From: Microthrixaceae bacterium
Lineage (GTDB): Bacteria > Actinomycetota > Acidimicrobiia > Acidimicrobiales > Microtrichaceae
Length of the DNA: 64,000 nt
Assembly (NCBI GenBank): GCA_027493675.1
Contig: JAOSKI010000044.1
Coordinates: 62,001 to 126,000, forward strand
Direction: 5' to 3'
Positions 51,863 to 63,105 of the stretch are shown here, one piece after another; position 1 is the stretch's first letter; the number at the start of each line of letters is the position of its first letter. The notes below the pieces were generated by a model. It did not search any database, was not told where the DNA came from, and saw only the letters and a program-made list of their open reading frames with translations. The position numbers and the translations under genes were made by a program.

Positions 51863-52726
51863 ATGTCGGAGAACTCGGCGACCGTCCCGACCCTGTCCAC
51901 CGGGTCGGCCAACCTTCAGGCAGCGGACCGGAGAGGCGCAACGGCCCAGGCGCGTCCTGGCTGGCGATCGGTCACCGTTCCCACCGAGCACGGCGGCTGG
52001 GGGCTCACCCTCGAGCCGGGGCTGTTGGGGCTGTTGGTGGCACCCGGAATGACCTCCCTGTGGCTCGCTCTGGCCGCGATGGTGGCCTTCACCGCGCGCA
52101 CACCCCTGAAGATCGTCGCAGTCGACCTACGGCGCAACAGGGTCCTTCCGCGAACACGCCTGGCGGGCATGATCGGTCTGGCCGAACTTGCGGTCCTTGC
52201 CGCGTTCGTCACCGCTGCGGTGAACACCGCATCGCATCCCTTCTGGTGGCCGCTGATGGTCGCAGCCCCTCTCGTGGCTCTCGAGGCCGTCTACGAGGTC
52301 CGTTCCAAGGGTCGGCGCCTGGCTCCGGAGCTGGCCGGCGCAATCGGGGTCTGCTCGGTGGCGGCCATGGCCGTCCTGGCCGACGGAGCAAGCGCCACGC
52401 TGGCGGTGGGCCTGTGGCTGATCCTCGCGGCCCGTGCGCTCACGTCGGTCTCATGGGTACGCGGTCAGATCACACGGATCCACGGCCGCAGCCCGGATCA
52501 GCTGATGCTCGCCGCGACCGACGTGGTCACCGTCGCCATGGGCCTGACAGCGGTGCTGCTCGAGCAGTCCCTGCTGCTTGGAGCACTGGCGCTCCCGGTG
52601 GTGATCGCAATCCAGCGAACCACCGCGATAGGTGATCCGGTACGACCGGCCGTGCAGGGGATGATCCAGATGTTCATGGGCCTCGCCGTGGTGGCAGCGA
52701 CGGCGATCGGCGTCGCCGTACTCTGA
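51863..52726 (+). CDS. YwiC-like membrane protein
   Basis: 287 residues, one frame. The family hallmark VTVPTEHGGWGLTLEP is at about 38-53, followed by about eight membrane helices (LLVAPGMTSLWLALAAMVAF, LAGMIGLAELAVLAAFVTAA, AGAIGVCSVAAMAVLAD, VVTVAMGLTAVLLEQSLLL). YwiC-like proteins are found near anaerobic-respiration and NO genes (ywiC lies by narGHJI/fnr in Bacillus subtilis); function unproven. The next gene, the RIC repair protein, begins 61 bases downstream, so they may form one transcript. Confidence 0.82.
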   Translation: MSENSATVPTLSTGSANLQAADRRGATAQARPGWRSVTVPTEHGGWGLTLEPGLLGLLVAPGMTSLWLALAAMVAFTARTPLKIVAVDLRRNRVLPRTRLAGMIGLAELAVLAAFVTAAVNTASHPFWWPLMVAAPLVALEAVYEVRSKGRRLAPELAGAIGVCSVAAMAVLADGASATLAVGLWLILAARALTSVSWVRGQITRIHGRSPDQLMLAATDVVTVAMGLTAVLLEQSLLLGALALPVVIAIQRTTAIGDPVRPAVQGMIQMFMGLAVVAATAIGVAVL

Positions 52727-52754
52727 GCCCAACAAGGTCCGCGTGAAGCACGAT

Positions 52755-52770
52755 CGAGTCTGAGGACTCG
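52755..52770. promoter_or_regulatory. Short inverted repeat before the RIC gene
   Basis: CGAGTC-TGAG-GACTCG sits in the 61-base gap before the TTG start of the RIC gene and just ahead of GAAAGG. It could be a small operator or an mRNA hairpin tuning translation. Confidence 0.3.
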
Positions 52771-52787
52771 GACTGAAAGGAACCAGA

Positions 52788-53498
52788 TTGAACACCATCG
52801 ACGAGCAGACGACCCTCGCCGACATCATCAACGTCACCCCAGGGTCCGCCCGGGTGCTGGAGGGATACGAACTCGACTACTGCTGTCACGGCCGGCGGCC
52901 CCTGGCAGAGGCCTGCAGCGAGGCAGGCATCGACGCCTCGGCGGTTCTCGACTCGCTCAACTCGCTCGGAGAGCAGGACGGTGACTCACCCGATTGGATG
53001 ACCCTCGGCGCAACAGAACTGGCGGACCACGTGGAGTCGAAGCACCACACGTACCTCCATTCCGAGATGCCCCGTATCGAGGCTCTCGCGGTGAAGGTCG
53101 CCGACGTCCACGGTGAACGGCATCCCGAGTTGCTCGAGGTGCGTGATACGTACCGTGAGTTGCAGGCGGACCTGGTTCCCCACCTCATGAAGGAGGAGCA
53201 GGTGCTCTTCCCGATGATCCGGGAGCTCGACGAGGCCGACGGACCCAAGGACTTCCATTGCGGTTCGCTTCAGAACCCGATCTCGGTGATGCTCAGCGAG
53301 CACGACGTGGCGGGTGAGCTGCTGGCGCGACTCCGCAAGCTGACCTCCGGATACGAGACACCCGCTGACGGTTGCGCCAGCTACAAGGCGCTCTACGACG
53401 GACTGGCCGAGATCGAGTCCGACACCCACCTGCACATCCACAAGGAGAACAACGTGTTGTTCCCGATGGTCGTGGAGATGGAGAACCAGCGCTGCTGA
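52788..53498 (+). CDS. Di-iron iron-sulfur cluster repair protein, RIC/ScdA
   Basis: Repairs Fe-S clusters damaged by NO or H2O2. 236 residues from TTG 52788 (preceded by GAAAGGAACC). The N-terminal ScdA/DUF542 domain has LADIINVTPGSARVLEGYEL and the vicinal cysteines YCCHG (32-34). The hemerythrin-like four-helix domain supplies the di-iron ligands: ESKHHTYLHSEMPRI, LVPHLMKEEQVLFPMI, MLSEHDVAGELL and HLHIHKENNVLFPMV. All expected His/Glu ligands are visible. Intact frame. Fits the adjacent globin and YwiC-like genes as an NO-defence unit. Confidence 0.9.
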   Translation: MNTIDEQTTLADIINVTPGSARVLEGYELDYCCHGRRPLAEACSEAGIDASAVLDSLNSLGEQDGDSPDWMTLGATELADHVESKHHTYLHSEMPRIEALAVKVADVHGERHPELLEVRDTYRELQADLVPHLMKEEQVLFPMIRELDEADGPKDFHCGSLQNPISVMLSEHDVAGELLARLRKLTSGYETPADGCASYKALYDGLAEIESDTHLHIHKENNVLFPMVVEMENQRC

Positions 53499-53553
53499 GC
53501 CGGCTCTGCGAGTCGGATTCGACGTCCCCATGGGAGACCCCGGCCGACTGGGT

Positions 53554-53590
53554 GTCACTCGATACATCGTAGTACGATGTATCGAGTGAC
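53554..53590. promoter_or_regulatory. Perfect 37-bp palindrome over the ClC start
   Basis: GTCACTCGATACATCGTA, a central G, and the exact reverse complement. It includes ATG 53577 and ends at the alternative GTG 53586. Length and position suit a dimeric repressor site or tandem sites; the MarR gene at the end of the same operon is the first candidate for binding it. Confidence 0.75.
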
Positions 53591-54898
53591 AACGGCGGCA
53601 ACCACGACACGAACGACAACCCTTGCCGAGAGGCTCTCCCTGCGCGGAAGGCTCCCGGAAGTACACCGTGCACGGCGCATCCTGCCGCTGCTGGCGGTGG
53701 GCATCACCGCCGGACTGATAGGTGCGGCATACCTGGGGGCGCTTCACATCCTGCAGCAGTGGTTCTGGCCCGGGCGGAACTCCATGACCACGCAGAGCCT
53801 CCTGCTGGTGGGCACCGGCCTCGTGATCGCCGCAGCCACCCGCTGGATCGGCCCCGGAGGCAACGTGGAACTGCTGGTCGACAACATCCACGTGCTGGGT
53901 GGCGCCGCGACCGACAGAGGCGACCGCGCTCTCGTGCCGCTGTCGCTGCTTGGCATCTCGGTCGGCTCCACCCTCGGCCCCGAGGCCCCGCTCGTGCAGA
54001 CGTGTGGATCGATGGGTTCGGCCATCGCACGCCGCCTCGGACTCGGCCAACCCGATGTCAGGGTGCTCACCCTCGTGGGGATGGCAGCCGGCTTCACCGT
54101 GCTGTTCGGCACCCCGGTGGGTGCCACGATCTTCGCGCTGGAGGTGCTCCACAGACGCGGCCTGGAGTACTACGAGGCGCTGGTTCCGGCGCTGGTCGGC
54201 GGGCTGAGCGGATACGCCGTGTTCGTTCTGGGAACCAGCCTCGGGGTCCGCCCGGTGTGGGAGTTCACCTCGATCGGGTCCATGCACCCCGTGGACCTCG
54301 CGGCAGCGCTGGTCGCCGGCCTTGCAGGGACACTGATCGCAGCCGCGTTCGCAGCCATGGTGCACCTGTTGCGCCGGGCGGAAGGCGCCTGCCGCTGTGG
54401 AGCCTGCCGATCATCGGTGGTGTGGGGATGGCTGCACTCGGATGTTGGAGCCCGTACGCGCTGACCTTCGGAGAGCACCAACTGAAGGACCTGCTGGTCC
54501 CGGGACTCGCTGCCGCATCGCTGGTCGTGGCGATGGTCGCGAAGTTGGCCGGCGCTGCGGTGTGCCTCACAGGTCGCTGGAAGGGTGGATTCATCATCCC
54601 GCTGTTCTTCTGCGGCGCGGCGGTCGGCCAACTCCTGTCGAACACCCTCGGTTGGTCCTCGGACACGGTGTTCATCACCGCCACGATGGCGGCCGCGGTG
54701 ACCGGAGTGATGAAGACACCCCTCGGTTCCCCACTGGTGGTGTCGGGGATGTCGGGCCTTGCCCTGTTGCCCACCGCGCTGATCTCATCGATCGTCTCGC
54801 TCGGCCTGTCGGATCGGATCAACGTCATCGGTTCACAAAGGTCCCGCTCCGACGAGAACGACAACCACGGCACCGCCACAGCGGGCGCGGCGACATGA
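53586..54898 (+). CDS. ClC-family chloride channel/transporter (frameshifted)
   Basis: About 438 codons. GTG 53586 is preferred because ATG 53577 lies inside the operator. Ten or more membrane helices. Selectivity motifs: GISVGSTLGPEAPLVQTCGS (GxxGPExP with the external gate glutamate), MAAGFTVLFGTPVGATIFAL, and after a frame change near 54385 RWKGGFIIPLFFCGAAVGQL (GxFxP), ending TATMAAAVTGVMKTPLG. The first GSGIP-type motif is not obvious. It exchanges Cl-, nitrate or fluoride for protons. The stop overlaps the start of the MarR gene (ATGA). Confidence 0.88.
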
Positions 54899-55351
54899 GC
54901 CCGACTCCACGGGGAGGGTGCCGCCCGCGCCAACCGCCGAACACCGACGGGGCCGGACCACCTCACCGACGCCGAGTACCGGGCGCTCGCGGAGTTCCGC
55001 CATGCCCTGCGGGTGTTCCTGCGGTTCTCGGAGGATGCTGCACGCGCCGAAGGTCTGACGCCCAACCAGCATCAGCTCCTGTTGGCGGTGCGTGCCGAGT
55101 CCTCCAGCCTGGGCGTGTCGGAGCTCGCCGAACGTCTGCAGCTCAAGGCGAACTCGACCCTCGAGCTGGTACGTCGGGCGGAGGCCGCGGGTCTGGTGTC
55201 TCTGAGCCCGTCCCCCGAGGACCTGCGCCGCCAGTTGGTCACCCTGAGCCCCGATGGAGAGGCGCGCCTCACCCGCCTGAGCGAGATGCACCGCGAGGAG
55301 TTGCGTCGCTTCCGCGCGGAGGCTGCCCACCTGCTCGCAGAGCTCCGCTGA
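54895..55351 (+). CDS. MarR-family transcriptional regulator (frameshifted)
   Basis: ATG 54895 overlaps the ClC stop. After a frame change near 54925 the protein reads LTDAEYRALAEFRHALRVFL and then a MarR winged helix: GLTPNQHQLLLAVRAESSS, GVSELAERLQLKANSTLELV (recognition helix) and the wing LSPSPEDLRRQLVTLSPDGE. Helical C terminus for dimerisation. About 152 codons. The overlap with ClC implies autoregulation of the pair through the palindrome at 53554-53590; the ligand may be an anion or an oxidant. Confidence 0.82.
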
Positions 55352-55513
55352 GACACCCCACGTCACGCCACAAGGCTCAGAGTGCGTGGCGGCGCACAGG
55401 ACTTGTCCACCCGGCGCCGGTGCTGGCAACGTGGTTGCCTGATTCGATTCCCCGGCAACGGCGCCGGAAGGCCAGTTGCCGGCGCGCGCCGGCTCGAAGA
55501 AAGGATCGGCTGC

Positions 55514-56852
<1,339 letters not shown>

Positions 56853-56868
56853 CCCGGAAGCGACTGCC

Positions 56869-58129
56869 CTATTCGGCGGATTCGGCGGGCATCGGCTGGA
56901 ACAGCAACGCGACGCGCACAGCGGTGTCCGCTGCCCAGGCTGCGATCACCACTGCCGCCACCTGGCGCAGACCGACCAGCAATGCGACAGCGGCAGCATT
57001 CGCTGCAACCGCGCCGGGCCAGGACTTCATGATCTCGAAGCCTGCACCGAGCCGGCGATGACCTCCGGCGCGAACCACGGGGCCGAGATAGGCCGCTGAC
57101 GCCACGAGTATCTGGGCGAACGCACCGACCACCAGGACCAGCAACGCATCGCTGTGCACGATCGGGGAATCGAGCGCATCAACGGCCAGCACCACCGCGG
57201 CGACGATCCACCATGTCGAGCCCGCGAGCAGCCCCACCAACCGGGGACCAGCCCAGTCGAACTGCTTGCGCGACGGGCGGGGCAGCAGCAGGATCACCGC
57301 GGCCACGACCGCTGCTACCGCGAGGGAAGCCCACCGAGACCAACCACCTGGTGTCCACCAGCTCACCCAGCACCACCACTGCCGCGGCTCCCGAGGCACC
57401 AGCCACCACCATCCGGATCCGCGCCGCGGTGGCCAGGGGTGACATCTTCATGCGCAGCTGGGTGGCCGTGAAGAAGGGAAGCGTGGAGAGGATGACCACG
57501 CCGACCAGCCCGAAGACGTTGACGCTCAGGTGGGCCTCGATGAGCCGCGGCGTGTAGAGCTCGCCACCGTGCGCCACCAGCGAGCCGAGGACGATGCCCG
57601 CCAACCCCCACCCCACAGCCACGAGGTAGCCGTCGATCGCAGGATGGAAGCGGTCGGTTGACGACCAACGGCGGACCCACAACAGGATCCCCGCAAGACA
57701 CACGAGTGCGACGCCCAGCAGGGCGGCGCCGGTCGCCACCAGTACCCACATGCCCGATTCACGACCCATCGCCACGGCGACGGTACCCGTGACAACGAGT
57801 GCGAGCTGGGCTGCAGCCACCGCGTCGCCAGGGCGGGTGCGGTGGACCACGTGACCGACAGCATCTGGGTGACCCCGGAGATGGCGCTCAGCAGACCACC
57901 CACGACGAACAGGTGCAGGGGCAACCAGACACCGGTGTCGTGGGGCACCAGAGCCGCGACGGCAGCCGAAAGGTGAAGCCCCTGCGACCAGGGGAGCGCC
58001 CACAGCGTGTGACGCTGCACCTCCACCACACGCGCTGCCGACCCTGGGATGCTGGGCCCTGCTGCTGTCGGCCCTGCTGCCGTCGGCCCTGCTGCCGTCG
58101 GCCCTGCTGCCGTCGTCGATCCCGCTCAT
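56869..58129 (-). CDS. Multi-pass membrane protein, NnrS/copper-protein-associated type (frameshifted)
   Basis: ATG 58129 overlaps the upstream stop (ATGA). About 420 codons. A repeated RADGS N terminus (from 15-bp repeats) is followed, after a frame change near 58025, by HTLWALPWSQGLHLSAAVAA and about eleven membrane helices including LPLHLFVVGGLLSAISGVTQ, IVLGSLVAHGGELYTPR, IEAHLSVNVFGLVGVVILST and FTATQLRMKMSPLA. Other changes near 57825 and 57345. Histidines at LHLF and EAHLS in helices recall NnrS or heme-copper oxidase-like proteins and the membrane part of actinobacterial copper nitrite reductases. Assignment is tentative. Confidence 0.5.
58055..58114. repeat. Four tandem 15-bp repeats
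   Basis: GGCCCTGCTGCCGTC repeated four times (first copy with one difference) at 58055-58114. On the minus strand they code for RADGS units at the N terminus of the membrane protein. The copy number may vary by slippage in multiples of five residues. Confidence 0.85.
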
Positions 58130-58571
58130 GAGCGCCGGATCCATGCCAGGAGCAACCCCACCGGTGTGCTCAGGAGCACGAAGAGCGCCAAGGCCCGGTA
58201 CAGCAGCGCCCAGCCCGACATCTCAGGGCGGCTCCGCGTGACCGCGACGACGAAGCCGACCAACGAGGCGGCGATGACCAGCCCGCCGATGCTCGTTAGC
58301 GCAGGTGCCGAGATCAGGGTCCCTGCCACCACTGCCACGGACGCCAGGTTCCACCCGGTTGCCAACGTGGTCCGCGGGGTTTCGGACACGACCTCACCGG
58401 GGAGCCAGGCCAAGCCCGCACCCAACGCGATCTGGGCCACACCCACCACAAGCACCAGGTAGGCCGCACCCAGGACCCGAGCTCGAAACCGGTGGGACCG
58501 CTCACCGCGGCCACGACCCCACCACCGATCACACCCATGGCCCCGAACGCCAGGAACCAGCGGGCCGCCAT
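58126..58571 (-). CDS. Four-helix membrane protein (frameshifted)
   Basis: About 148 codons from ATG 58571 ([20 protein letters not shown]). After a frame change near 58480: [57 protein letters not shown] and [20 protein letters not shown]. Unknown family. It overlaps the next gene by 4 bases and is divergent from suf, so its promoter shares the 241-base region that holds the suf palindrome. Confidence 0.6.
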
Positions 58572-58657
58572 CCATCGTTCCCCTCCTGGCAGCGGGAAGC
58601 GAAGCACCCGTGGGCCCGCCGTCAAGGAGTTCGGATCGGCGTCAGAACTGGATCGCG

Positions 58658-58688
58658 TTGTACGGCTGAGGTTCATATGTCTAGTATC
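58658..58688 (+). promoter_or_regulatory. Putative suf promoter
   Basis: TTGTAC (58658-58663) and TAGTAT (58683-58688) with a 19-base spacer resemble -35 and -10 boxes about 125 bases before sufB. The -10 box lies inside the palindrome 58680-58695, which suits repression. Confidence 0.45.
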
Positions 58689-58695
58689 TACTAGA
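58680..58695. promoter_or_regulatory. Palindrome upstream of sufB, site 2
   Basis: TCTAGTA-TC-TACTAGA, a perfect 7-bp inverted repeat. The arms match the palindrome at 49973-49988 upstream of the cysteine-bearing regulator gene (11 of 12 positions). Likely operator for suf. Confidence 0.6.
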
Positions 58696-58812
58696 ACAAC
58701 GTTGGAAAAGTCGACAGCGGCAACGCTCCTGGTACACCGTTGTTGGCAGAACGAGGACCGCTCGGCATGTCGGCGCCGGCATTCCGACATCACGACCACC
58801 ACAGGACTCACG

Positions 58813-60250
58813 ATGACCGACACCGTAGACGGCTTGGTTGAACGGGAATACGCGTTCGGATTCCACTCGGACATCGAGACCGACCGGGCCCCCAAGGGCC
58901 TCACGCAGGACACGATCCGGTTCATCTCCGCCAAGAAGGACGAACCGGACTGGATGCTCGAATGGCGCCTGAACGCCTACGAGTACTTCAGGACGCAGAC
59001 CGAGCCCACCTGGGCCCGGGTCGAGCATCCCGAGATCGACTACCAGGACATGTACTACTGGGCCGCACCCAAGCCGAAGGGCGAAGGGCCCAAGAGCCTC
59101 GACGAGGTGGACCCCGAGATCCGTGAGACCTTCGACAAGCTCGGGATCTCCCCTGGACGAGCAGAAGCGCCTGAGCGGAGTCGCGGTCGACGCCATCATC
59201 GACTCGGTGTCGGTCGCGACGACGTTCAAGGCCACCCTCGCGGAGGCGGGGGTGATCTTCTGCTCCTTCTCCGAAGCCGTCCAGGAACACCCCGAGCTGG
59301 TGCGGAAGTACCTGGGTTCGGTGGTGGGTCCGCGCGACAACTTCTTCGCCGCGCTCAACTCGGCGGTGTTCTCCGACGGCTCCTTCTGCTTCGTGCCTGC
59401 AGGCGTGAAGTGCCCGATGGAGCTGTCCACCTACTTCCGGATCAACGCCGAGAACACCGGTCAGTTCGAACGGACCCTGATCATCGCCGAGGAGGGCGCC
59501 TCGGTGTCGTACCTGGAGGGGTGCACGGCCCCCATGCGCGACGAGAACCAGCTGCACGCCGCAGTGGTCGAGATAGTCGCACTCGACGACTCCGACGTGA
59601 AGTACTCCACGGTGCAGAACTGGTACCCGGGGGATGCCAACGGCGTGGGCGGCATCTACAACTTCGTCACCAAGCGAGGTCGTGCCGGCAACCGGGCGAA
59701 GATCTCCTGGACCCAGGTGGAGACAGGCTCCGCCATCACCTGGAAGTACCCCAGCGTGATCCTCCAGGGCGACGATTCGGTGGGCGAGTTCTACTCGGTC
59801 GCGGTCACGACCAACCACCAGCAGGCCGACACCGGCACCAAGATGGTCCACATCGGCCGCAACACCTCCTCCACGATCGTCTCCAAGGGCATCTCCGCGG
59901 GCGTCGCGCAGAACACCTACCGGGGCCAGGTGAAGGTGCTGCGCTCCGCCGAGGGCGCACGGAACTACACCCAGTGCGACTCCCTACTCATGGGCCCCGA
60001 CTGCGGGGCGCACACCTTCCCCTACGTGGAGGTGCGCAACGACACAGCACAGATCGAACACGAGGCGTCGACCTCCAAGATCGACGAGGACCAGCTGTTC
60101 TACTGCCGCCAGAGGGGGCTGTCCGAGGAGGACGCCACGAACATGATCGTGAACGGGTTCTGCCGGGAGGTCTTCGACGAGCTCCCCATGGAGTACGCCG
60201 TGGAAGCCCAGGCGCTGATGCGCCTGACACTCGAAGGAGCCGTCGGTTGA
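58813..60250 (+). CDS. sufB: Fe-S cluster assembly scaffold SufB (frameshifted)
   Basis: First gene of the suf operon. About 478 codons. [20 protein letters not shown] starts the N-terminal domain and [15 protein letters not shown] is typical. After a frame change near 59150 it continues [20 protein letters not shown], then the beta-helix core with [58 protein letters not shown] and [20 protein letters not shown]. The C-terminal SufD-like interface is [20 protein letters not shown]. It holds the nascent cluster in a SufBC2D complex. The stop overlaps the sufC start (TGATG). Confidence 0.93.
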
Positions 60251-61127
60251 TGTTGACCATCGAGAACCTCGCAGCGTCGGTCGTCGACGACTCCAACGAG
60301 ACCAGCCGACAGATCCTGCGCGGCATCGACCTCGAGATCGGCCCCGGCGAGGTGCACGCCATCATGGGGCCCAACGGTTCGGGCAAGTCCACGCTCTCCA
60401 ATGTGCTGACCGGGCGTGACGGCTACGAGGTGACCGGCAAGGTGCTCTTCGACGGGGCGGACCTCCTGTCGCTCGCCCCCGAGGAGCGCGCCGCTGCGGG
60501 GTTGTTCCTCGCGTTCCAGTACCCCGTCGAGATACCGGGCGTCGGCAACATGTACTTCCTGCGCACCGCGGTCAACGCCGTGCGCACCAACCGTGGTGAA
60601 CCGGAGCTGTCGGCAACCGGAGTTCCTGGCCACCGCCAAGTCCGCCATGGCCGAGCTCGAGATGGACCCGGCGTTCCTGTCGCGGTCGGTCAACGCCGGG
60701 TTCTCGGGTGGCGAGAAGAAGCGCAACGAGATACTCCAGATGACGCTGCTCCAACCGCGCATGGCGATCCTGGACGAGACGGACTCGGGCCTCGACATCG
60801 ACGCTCTGCGCATCGTGGCCGGTGGCATCGAGAAGCTGCGGAGCCCCGAGCGCTCGATGCTCATCATCACCCACTACCCACGCCTGCTCGAGTACGTACG
60901 ACCCGACCGCGCACGTGCTCAGCGCCGGTCGCATCGTGCGTGAGGGAGGCCCCGAGCTGGCATACGAGCTCGAGGAGATGGGCTACTCCGACCACGACCC
61001 CACCACCGTTGCTCCGGCCACTGGTGACGAAGATGTTACGACCGGGCGCACCGGGTCTGCGGAGAGCGCCGCACCGGCCGAGGAGGCAACCCGACCGGAT
61101 ACGCCCCAGGCGAGGTCGCTGCTGTGA
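60250..61127 (+). CDS. sufC: Fe-S assembly ATPase SufC, with C-terminal extension (frameshifted)
   Basis: ABC-type ATPase that drives Suf[17 protein letters not shown], Walker [33 protein letters not shown], and after a frame change near 60615 [20 protein letters not shown] and the signature [17 protein letters not shown]. Walker B and D-loop [16 protein letters not shown]-loop [10 protein letters not shown]. After a second change near 60905 come [20 protein letters not shown] and about 40 extra residues rich in Thr, Ala and Glu ([17 protein letters not shown]), longer than typical SufC. About 292 codons. The stop overlaps the sufD start (GTGA). Confidence 0.93.
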
Positions 61128-62480
61128 GCGTCGGGGCCGCCGTCGTGCGGTCGCTCCCCGAGGGCCTGCTCGATGGTGCCGTCGACGCGGCATGGGCGCG
61201 TGACTGGTTGGACCTCAACGGCCTGCCGGATCCATCCGCCGAAGCGTGGCGCTACACACCACTCGCCGAGATCACCGAGGCGCTGACACAGGTCGGTTCG
61301 GCGACGGCCACCGGTGACGGTGGACCCGGACCCGCCGGCATCCCCGGACGCGACGACAGTCGACCGCCTGGCCGCCCGCCACGGTGCGGTACGCATCGTG
61401 TTCGTCGACGGCCGCTTCTCCGCGGAGTTGTCCGACTCGCCGTCGACACCCGAGGCCACCACGCCACTTCCCCCGGGCGTGCGCGTGGGGTCCCTGGGTG
61501 GCCTGGTGGGTCCGGGCGAGTCAGGCCTCGCCGAGCTGCTCGGACGCTGGTCCGCGCCCAGGCCGGAGGACTTCGGACGCGACGACTGCTTCGGGGTGCT
61601 CAACGCTGGATCCGCGAGCGATCCGGCGGTGGTGACCGTGAACCCGGGAGTTGCGGTGGGTTCGCCGATCCATGTCCTCCATCTCCGAACCTCGGGCTCG
61701 GATCTCGGCCCGACGCTCTCCCAACCGATGACCGTGATCGACGTAGGGAGCGGCGCGAGCTGCAGGGTGATCGAGTCCCACGTCTCGATGGGCCCCGGTG
61801 TCACCAACGCAGTCACCCGCATCCGCGCGGGTGTGGACTCCCACCTCCACCATGTGAGGATCCAGGACGACCACGCCGACGGAGCCCACGTGGGCGACAC
61901 CGTGGTGGAACAGCACCGTGGGTCGTACCTGAAGAGCATCTCGGTCAACCTCGGCGCAGGCCCATCGCGCAACGGCATCGAGGTCAGCCTCAACGGAGAG
62001 CACGCCACCGCCGAGTTGTCGGGACTGTCGTTGCTCACCGGCACCCAGCGCAGCGATACGGTGCTGAACATCGCGCACCGGGTGCCCAACTGCACCAGTA
62101 GCCAGGACTTCCGAAGCATCGTGGACGATCGTGCACGTTCGTCGTTCTGCGGCCATGTCCTGGTGGCACACGGCGCGGTCGGCACCGATTCATCGCAGTC
62201 CAACCGCAACCTCCTGTTGGCCCGCACCGCCCAGGCCGACACCCGACCGTGGCTCGAGATCCTCGCCGACGACGTCAGGTGCACCCACGGAGCCACCGTC
62301 GGACGCCTCGACGACGAGTCGCTGTTCTACATGCGCTCGCGGGGCATCCCCGGGCACAAGGCGGAGTCGATGCTCGTGGGGGCGTTCGCGGCGGAGGTCA
62401 TCGACGCCGTGGATCCACCGAGCCTTCGGGCGACGCTGTACGGCCGCATCGACAGGCTGGACGCGGGTGCACATGACTGA
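61124..62480 (+). CDS. sufD: Fe-S assembly protein SufD (frameshifted)
   Basis: GTG start ([20 protein letters not shown]). [16 protein letters not shown] is the family N-terminal motif. After a frame change near 61330 it continues [20 protein letters not shown], the beta-helix ([57 protein letters not shown]) and the C-terminal [20 protein letters not shown] with [13 protein letters not shown]. About 452 codons. Structural partner of SufB and SufC. It is followed by a 36-base gap to sufT. Confidence 0.93.
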
Positions 62481-62516
62481 TCCGCGGGCTGTCCCCGCCG
62501 AGCGAGGAGGCGCACT

Positions 62517-63062
62517 GTGAGAAGCGACTGGAACCCGGTGGTGATCTCCAGGGACATCGACGCCACCACCGTGCCGGCGGGTGAGCACATCCGACTCAAC
62601 GAGGGCGGCGAGGTCGAGGTCTTCCAACAGCTCGGCAACAGCGTGACCGTGTTGACCCAGATGGGTACGCTGCTGCGCGTCGACGGGGCCGACGCAGACG
62701 CCTTGGGTCTCGACCGGGTGCTTCCACCCAACGCGGATGGCAGCGAGCCGTACTCACCCGAACATGTCATCGCCGCGCTCAAAGGCGTCTACGACCCCGA
62801 GATCCCAGTCAACATCGTCGACCTGGGACTCGTGTACCGCTGCGACGAGGTGCCACTGGACGACGGACGCAGGCGCATCGAGGTGGACATGACCATGACC
62901 GCCCCGGGTTGCGGGATGGGCGACGTGCTCACCGCCGACGCAGAGCGGGCCGTCGGGGCGGTACCGGGTGTCGACGAGGTGGAGGTCACCCTCGTGTGGT
63001 CCCCACCGTGGGACATGTCCAGGATGAGCGAGGAGACCCGCCTCGAGCTGGGGCTTCTCTGA
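62517..63062 (+). CDS. sufT: Fe-S assembly/maturation protein SufT (MIP18/DUF59)
   Basis: 182 residues from GTG 62517, preceded by GAGGAGGCGCAC. The N-terminal extension (about 1-80: SDWNPVVISRDIDATTVPAG) is followed by a MIP18/DUF59 domain: YSPEHVIAALKGVYDPEIPV, NIVDLGLVYRCDEVP, DMTMTAPGCGMGDVLTADAE with the conserved Cys, and TLVWSPPWDMSRMSEETRLE. SufT proteins deliver or mature Fe-S clusters on target enzymes. Fifth member of the suf cluster; the cysteine desulfurase SufS and SufU/IscU scaffold are not in the window. Confidence 0.9.
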   Translation: MRSDWNPVVISRDIDATTVPAGEHIRLNEGGEVEVFQQLGNSVTVLTQMGTLLRVDGADADALGLDRVLPPNADGSEPYSPEHVIAALKGVYDPEIPVNIVDLGLVYRCDEVPLDDGRRRIEVDMTMTAPGCGMGDVLTADAERAVGAVPGVDEVEVTLVWSPPWDMSRMSEETRLELGLL

Positions 63063-63105
63063 GGGCTGCTGCTTCGACACGGACCGAGGGTTTCAGGAGG
63101 ACGAC

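Noticed and set aside
58492-61203. A single 903-codon frame joining SufB N terminus, unrelated sequence and SufC.
   Set aside because: The middle part is a non-coding frame of sufB. The real sufB and sufC are separate genes with a TGATG overlap.
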